The position numbers were made by a program, and so were the translations under genes. The notes under the pieces were generated by a model. That model was not told the origin of the DNA. It worked only from the letters and a program-made list of their open reading frames with translations, and ran no database searches. Source: Coprinellus micaceus (Eukaryota > Basidiomycota > Agaricomycetes > Agaricales > Psathyrellaceae). Taken from it: a stretch of 64,000 bases of DNA. This document shows positions 58,875 through 64,000 of this stretch, piece after piece. The stretch spans positions 5,456,001 to 5,520,000 of the forward strand of contig OX596334.1 in NCBI GenBank assembly GCA_951394405.1, in the 5' to 3' direction. How positions within the stretch are numbered: the stretch's first letter is position 1; the number at the start of each line of letters is the position of its first letter.

Positions 58875-59972
58875 ATGTTCGGACTTGCCCCCATTGCCCA
58901 GTCTACCCCCAAGATCGTCGCCGCCGATGTCGCCTCCACTACCACAACCTCGTCTAAGACCCGCTCCCCCTCCTACGCCACCGCCGTCTCTTCTACTCCC
59001 GCTGTCATCAATGCCCCGCAGGGTGCGGGCCAGATTTTGCGCCAGGCTGGCTACCTTCCCGTGGATTCGGCCCAAAACACCCCCAAGACCCCCAAGAACG
59101 TCCACTGGTCCATCTTCGCACCACCTCTTCCCCCTACTGCCACACATCGTCCGTGGGCAGATTACTCCACGGGATCCCTCCTCGTCCGCCCTGACGTTGT
59201 GCGCCTTCCACGCCGCATCTTTGCCACCAGCAACCCGGAGGATATCGACCTCCGCATCGCCTTCACCGACTCAGAGGTGGCCTATGCCGAGTCCACCCTC
59301 ACCAACATGAAGACGTACGAAGACATCGTCAAGCAAACCGGCCCTGGAGGAACCCTCATCACCGCTGCCCAGTACAACTCCCCTGACGCCCACTGGGCCC
59401 ACGCCATCCAACACGCCGAACAGGCAAAAGAAGAAATCACTAGAATCACCAATCTCGTCAACGCCGTCATCGCAGCTGCACCCCCTCCCTATATCCGCGC
59501 CATCCTCGAGGAATCGCTCCAAGAAGCCAAGCGATGCTTGAAATCTTGGACCGACGTCCTCGAGGAAAACATCATCGAGGTCCGCATTGCCATACGCCGG
59601 GCCCATCTCCTCCTCCGCAACTACGACCTCCGCACCGAACGCTATGGGCCGTACCCCATGAGCCGACTCTCGCACGGAGAAAAGGAGAAGCGCAAAGGCC
59701 TCACGTGCGAGGCATGCGGGCAAAAGGGCCATTGGCAAGTCGACCACACCCTTTTCGTATGCATTCATTGCAAGAAGAATGCCCCCAACCACTACGCCAT
59801 CGACTGCCCCTCCAAGCCTCAGAAACCCCGCCGCTCCCCTCGCAACCACCGCCGCCAACAGAAGAAGAAGACTCCCGAGCTCATGGACATCGACGAGGAG
59901 TGGAAGTTCGATAGCGGTTGGAACGATGATGGGGACGTTGACAACGAGGACGAAGGAAATGGTTGGGACTAG
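58875..59972 (+). CDS. Third ORF of the Gypsy element, zinc-finger-like, unknown role
   Basis: Starts 54 bp after the pol stop if the first ATG (MFGLAPIAQS) is used; the frame itself is open from 58818, overlapping the end of pol. It gives 365 aa with no stops. The start is Ser/Thr/Ala-rich, and the middle helical region has EITRITNLVNAVIAA, LEESLQEAKRCLKSWTDV and NIIEVRIAIRRAHLLLRNYD. Two Cys/His clusters follow: CEACGQKGHW...H and CIHCKKN...HYAIDC. The end is basic then very acidic (KPRRSPRNHRRQQKKK, DDGDVDNEDEGNGWD). It is in the env position but has no signal peptide or membrane span. It may be a second nucleic-acid-binding Gag-like protein. I do not recognise the family. Confidence 0.8.
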   Translation: MFGLAPIAQSTPKIVAADVASTTTTSSKTRSPSYATAVSSTPAVINAPQGAGQILRQAGYLPVDSAQNTPKTPKNVHWSIFAPPLPPTATHRPWADYSTGSLLVRPDVVRLPRRIFATSNPEDIDLRIAFTDSEVAYAESTLTNMKTYEDIVKQTGPGGTLITAAQYNSPDAHWAHAIQHAEQAKEEITRITNLVNAVIAAAPPPYIRAILEESLQEAKRCLKSWTDVLEENIIEVRIAIRRAHLLLRNYDLRTERYGPYPMSRLSHGEKEKRKGLTCEACGQKGHWQVDHTLFVCIHCKKNAPNHYAIDCPSKPQKPRRSPRNHRRQQKKKTPELMDIDEEWKFDSGWNDDGDVDNEDEGNGWD

Positions 59973-59998
59973 ACCATTCGAGCCAGAGGCTCAAATCT

Positions 59999-60012
59999 TG
60001 TGAGGGGGGTAT
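59999..60012 (+). promoter_or_regulatory. Polypurine tract of the Gypsy element
   Basis: TGTGAGGGGGGTAT directly precedes the 3' LTR. Such tracts prime plus-strand DNA synthesis in LTR elements. Confidence 0.8.
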
Positions 60013-60793
60013 TGTTACGCTTCGCTTCACACCTCCCCTTCACACCTATGCACGACCACTTTACTTTTTTTCTCTTTTTTTATGACTCTTAGTTATTATG
60101 ACTCCGCAGTTACCCCGCAGCTACCCCTGACTCATGCGCAGTATGCGCTTACTACGACTCCACAGATACCCCGCAGCTACTCTGACATCATGCGCTCCAC
60201 TAATACTCCACTCCCCCACTATTTACTCCACCCACTCCACTATGACCTCATTATATCATCATACGCAGCTACCCCTTGACTCATACTAAAGTAGTATAAA
60301 GACCCCTTAGTTTATCCCATGTAGGTTAGCTTGTTATACTTTAATCTTAGTCCCCTTTCGCCCACTCCATCACTCCGCTCCTATTCAATAAGCTCCTGCA
60401 AGACTTCCGCAACTCCACAAGACTCCTTCTGCACCACGCACCATAGCCAAGACAGTGAACGCCACTGAGAACCTTCCACACTCCACTATTGTCAAGTAGT
60501 GAACCCGCCGTGTGACGACGCCAGACTTGCCTAGGAGATCGCCAAACTAGGGAGCATCTGTAAGCCGGACTTGACTAGAAGATCGCCAAACTAGTAAGCA
60601 TCCGAGAGTATCCGTGGACCCCTGACGTGTCATAGAGAACGATCAAGTCTGATACCAGTGCAACGTTCTATCGACCAATAGACGTGTGACTGACCCGCGC
60701 GACATCCCAGAAGCTATTAGGAATAGGGGGATAGTACGACTAAGAAGCCGACCAGTGACGGACAACGCCAACTCCCTCATCGAGGTCGTAACA
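60013..60793 (+). repeat. 3' LTR
   Basis: 781 bp, same ends and same internal sequence as the 5' LTR wherever compared. It is followed by the GTTGG target duplicate. Confidence 0.97.
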
Positions 60794-62321
60794 GTTGGAT
60801 CGCCGTGTCGTTGAGGAGGAGGTGAGCAACGTTGTGGAGCGAGGACAGCAGACTGTGGAACCCGGCGGCTACGGTCAGGGGGAGGTACTTGTCATGGATC
60901 GCGACCGATAGCTTCACAACATCGCTTAAATTGGCGGAGGAGAGCCGGAATAGCAATCTAGTTACGAGTTTTTCCATCCGAGCCCGCGAGCTTGGTAGAA
61001 AGCGATATCGGAAAAGTGTCCTCAATTTTGAGCTGCTGAGTTGAACCCCGATAAACCAGGCATCGACCGTGAGGTCCAACTGCACCAAGGGAGCACCTCT
61101 GCCTCCCTCAGGGCCCCGAGTTGGTCGGAGAAAATGCCTCAGCACGTCATCGACCCGTTCGACGTGCATGCTCTGGTCTGAACTCGAAGATGGAGGGGTT
61201 GAAGCGGTCCGCAGGATACGGGGATACTCCTCCTCCTTGAGATCGAAGGAGACACGGCAGGATGGTGGGATGTCGAGGAAGTGTGCAAGATGGCTGTTTG
61301 CCACTGCGTTTCCGGCGAGTCTGAGATCGACAAGGTGCATGAGAAGCAAAGGACTATGAGACTGGCAGTCGAGACATTGGTCGGATGATACGTAATCGGG
61401 CGAGTATACTGCATTGTACGCACGAAAAATGTGGATGTGCGGTAGGTGATGCAGGATGAGAAGCCAATATTCCGGGGTATTGTGTTCAAAAAGGCGTTCA
61501 TGGCCATCCGGGTTCCGAATGACTAGGGATGTGATCATGGAAAATGACGATATGTCTGTCATGTCAAGGGAGGTTTTTGGGGAGATCGGGCGGACTGAGG
61601 TGAGGTGCGAAGTACTGCTGGCGTCCGGTCGAATGATGTGGAGATTGTGAAGGAATGGCGATTCGGTCTTGAGAAGGAGGCTCACGGGTCGGTGGTCTAC
61701 GAGGCCTGGCCCTGGTCCAAAGTGGTCCAGTTTGATGTATAGCGTCTGGCATCGAGAGAAGGCGCTGACGACTGCTTCCCAGACGGCAATTCGTTCGGTT
61801 TCCGTATCGCAGCAGATCGGCGCACTTGAGAAAACGTGAAATGGAAGGCCTTGGCAACGCTCGAGGAAGGTTTCGAAGGAGAACAGAGGCTGCGTGTCGA
61901 CATTGGCAGTCCTCGCCCATAGTTGAGGTAAGGCGAGAGCGATATGTCGCCATTCTCTGCACACCCCGGACACTGCGATCAGGGATCTAGCTTCTGATTC
62001 ACTGTCGCAGATGTCTGTGTGCGCTCTGGGGATTTCTGTAGCAGCGTCAAAGACGGCTGCAATGACTTGTCCAGGAAGTCGGCTAACTGAAGAGAGCTGT
62101 TGTCGTATTAGGATAGGGGGAGAACCTCGATGATTGCGATGGTACACACTGCCATGCCCTTCTTGCTCCCTTCTTGCTCGGACTCGGGATCGTGGGTGGG
62201 GGGCAAAGAATGTCCGACTTATCAGGCGAAAGGCACTGGGATCCTGCAAAGAGTTTGTCGGGTAAGTAGCGGATCTTACGGAGTTCGAAACCGCTGATCG
62301 TGACTTTTTCCCTGAAAGCAT
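60794..62321 (-). pseudogene. F-box protein gene, 5' part, interrupted by the Gypsy element
   Basis: Minus strand, about 509 codons from ATG 62321 to the insertion; in the element the frame stops after LLRPR. An F-box-like region lies at about residues 78-145: VSRLPGQVIAAVF, LIAVSGVCREWRHIALALPQLWARTAN. A long region of leucine-rich-repeat character follows, typical of basidiomycete F-box proteins: PFHVFSSAPICCDTETE, SPFLHNLHIIRPDASS, LLILHHLPHIHIFRAYN, LLLMHLVDLRLAGNAV. The N-terminal 60 residues contain an alternative short intron (GTGTACC...CAACAG, about 62142-62093), so the true start is uncertain. F-box proteins choose substrates for SCF ubiquitin ligases. With the 3' part at 52358-52661 the protein would be about 610 aa; the element cuts off the last 100 or so. 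Confidence 0.72.
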
Positions 62322-63069
62322 GAGCGCTTAACTGTACCCGTTTCGACTTGCCGTGATGGCACCAGGGCCAGGCCTGAAGCCGTCGCACAATTCTTCTGCC
62401 TCGTGAAGCGACACCAAGGCCACTCGACTCGGAACAAGACTCAATACCTGTACACGATCCCTCTGAAAGCCCACGCGTTCCAAAACTAACGGCGTCACCC
62501 GACTCTGTTGATTGGAAGTGAAAACCGAGGTGCACTGACCGGAGCTGTGACTGAAGCTAGGTGTATGCGCCAAAGAAGGGATGAAGTAGGTAAGGAGGGA
62601 ACCTCGAGCTTCGATAATCGAAAACACAAGGAGAGGGAAAAGGGGGGGAGTGGGGGGGTCGCCTATTCGCTGGTATCAGCCAGCTTCCAGAATCGGGTAC
62701 GGGTTGGGCCCCGCTGGACTCCTCGAAGGCGACCGCCCGTTCACATCCGAGCGCCGCTTCCAGTGCGTGCTAATCACTTTCCGGATGGGATGGACACTGA
62801 TCATCTGAAGGCGTGGCAGCCGCTTCCCCAGTCCCATCGCTCCCTTTAACGTGCCATCCTCCCGAAGGCTACCCCGGTACACGGCGTGGTTATCTTGACC
62901 ATATCCCCAAACGAATATTAGGCGCTATCGTCGCAGCTGATCTCACGAGGCAAGGTTTGGTCGAAATTGAGGCCACCATCGCGAAGCGCGAGCACATAGT
63001 TTCCGGTTCATGGTTCTTGCGGGAGCTGGAGAAAAGGGGGAGGGGGAAGCATCAGTAAAATGTCAACCG

Positions 63070-63228
63070 GTCTTGATGGCGCTTGAGGAGCTTGACCAAG
63101 CTCCCAAGTCTCTCCAAGTTCCCAAGAGTTCTCGCTTGGCCTAGCTAAGTACCTTCACTAGACAAGCGCTTGAGCACTTGATCAAGCGACCACGTAGCGA
63201 TGATGGTAGAGTCGCTCAAGCTGTCAAG
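63070..63228. repeat. CTTG/CAAG-dense patch with nested palindromes
   Basis: About 13 CTTG or CAAG words lie in 160 bp, including the palindromes GAGCTTGACCAAGCTC, CAAGCGCTTG and CTTGATCAAG. Such clusters resemble transposase-binding words near transposon ends, but no terminal repeat or duplication was found. Confidence 0.5.
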
Positions 63229-63609
63229 GGTTCAGGTAATTTTTGGTTGCGGAATCATTCATTGGTTATTTGCACGGCACTGGGTTGGTCAGGGGGAAAT
63301 GGGTATATTGGCACTAAGTACATGGAGGCGTAAATCTAGCTAACTAAGGTCTAAGGGTCAAGCGAGCGCGCCGGTGCCAAAAATGATGTCGGCAGACAGA
63401 GAACCGGTTGTCAAAACAACACACAAGGGTCTACTGGAGGATGAGCAGTCTACAAAGATCACGACGGAAGCATGGTCAGCGCCAAGCTGAAAAGCACGTC
63501 ACGACTACGACTTACTTCCTGCAGCCCCAGGAGCGCGAGGAGCGCAAGGACACCACTACCGAGGGTGAAGACGTGTACAGTTGGTGGGTATGAGGCCGAC
63601 AGGGTCGGG

Positions 63610-63640
63610 AGGCGAGAGAGGCGAGAGAGGCGAGAGAGGG
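63610..63640. repeat. Three-copy GCGAGAGAG minisatellite
   Basis: GGCGAGAGAGGCGAGAGAGG repeated in tandem, purine-only apart from C; a small simple repeat. Confidence 0.9.
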
Positions 63641-64000
63641 GGCTATAATGGTTTGTAAAGGGGGAGGGGGAAGCGTTGACAGCACAAAGCGCAGGAGGCG
63701 AACCCGAAGAGCGTCTTGCAGCAAACAACGATCAGCACCTTCACGGGGATCGAGAGAACGAGACGCACCCTTTTGTACCACCCACTGTCACTCTACAGAG
63801 CTGCTCGCGTGTTGAAAGAGAGGAATTTGAGAGGAGATAGTAGACCGTGGTGGACGTCGAGAATAGAGAGCCTCGCTGGCAAAGCCCCCTTCTGGCGTCT
63901 CATCACGCGGAGTTTGAACGGACTGGAATGAATTTGCATGGCCTCTCGAGTCTCGACGCCGGGTGGACGATCTCAGAAGGGCGCTTGGATAGTATACGTT

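Larger units (their letters stand above)
52662..60793 (+). mobile_element. Complete Ty3/Gypsy (chromodomain) LTR retrotransposon
   Basis: An 8,132-bp element with two 781-bp LTRs and the 5-bp target duplication GTTGG at 52657-52661 and 60794-60798. Order: LTR, gag, protease-RT-RNase H-integrase-chromodomain, an extra third ORF, polypurine tract, LTR. Both LTRs match wherever compared, so the insertion is recent. The only coding defect seen is a TGA in pol at 57094-57096. It inserted in the coding exon of an F-box gene on the opposite strand. Confidence 0.96.
62322..64000. other. Right-edge region without a supported gene
   Basis: ORFs of 60-113 codons overlap on both strands and have no domains. 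62813-63058 (plus, HIPKRILGAIVAADLTRQ, then EIEATIAKREHIVSG) is the most protein-like and might be an exon of an unrecognised gene. A CTTG/CAAG-dense patch and a small GCGAGAGAG tandem repeat are listed separately. Confidence 0.3.

Noticed and set aside
1..64000. tRNA, rRNA and riboswitch genes
   Set aside because: None seen by eye; a covariance-model scan would be needed to exclude a tRNA in the gene-poor parts.

Overview
The window looks like a transposon-rich stretch of a filamentous basidiomycete genome, probably Agaricomycotina. The evidence is short (about 50-80 nt) GT-AG introns in nearly every host gene, a Chm7/CHMP7 gene split by four such introns, nucleoplasmin-like genes, a TET/JBP-like dioxygenase relic, a Tnp2-type transposase relic, and chromodomain Ty3/Gypsy, Ty1/Copia and LINE retroelements. 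There are no operons, ribosome binding sites, CRISPR arrays or recognisable tRNA/rRNA genes. The species cannot be named from the sequence.

Layout. 1-3301: 5'-truncated LINE (minus) abutting a truncated Copia pol (3302-4891) with a probable 3' LTR; a 91-bp MITE sits in the Copia RT. 5288-6093: 3' exons of a transposon-type ORF. 6930-8903: CHM7, the best-supported intact host gene. 9803-13271: a two-segment membrane protein gene split by a palindromic element (10287-12535) containing the only assembly gap. 16467-25227: three nucleoplasmin-like genes (16467-17306 minus, 23113-23815 minus, 24519-25227 plus, the last with a one-base frameshift in a G run). 26095-40187: a long acidic, repeat-bearing host locus whose coding sequence can be followed through three non-coding transposon insertions (29287-31955, 33933-36277, 37622-38953); each has clean target-site duplications and the reading frame resumes on the far side. 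17358-21427 and 40002-44071 are two arms of a 4,070-bp inverted repeat. 44296-45843: a decayed TET/JBP-like dioxygenase. 46549-46756: Tnp2-like transposase relic. About 47480-48275: TATA-binding-protein pseudogene. 51540-52291: a coiled-coil hypothetical gene. 52358-62321: an F-box gene split by a complete Ty3/Gypsy element (52662-60793; 781-bp LTRs, 5-bp duplication).

Main message. At least five insertions lie in protein-coding exons. They fall into two non-autonomous DNA transposon groups, neither of which codes for a transposase here. Group 1 has CAC(C/T)T...GTCAC ends and 8-bp duplications. Group 2 has CAAAAG / TTACAG ends, 7-bp duplications and a dense array of TTTAAAC / TTAATCG words. 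Group 2 is the best candidate for something undescribed. Identities are judged by eye from translations and repeats; no database search was possible.
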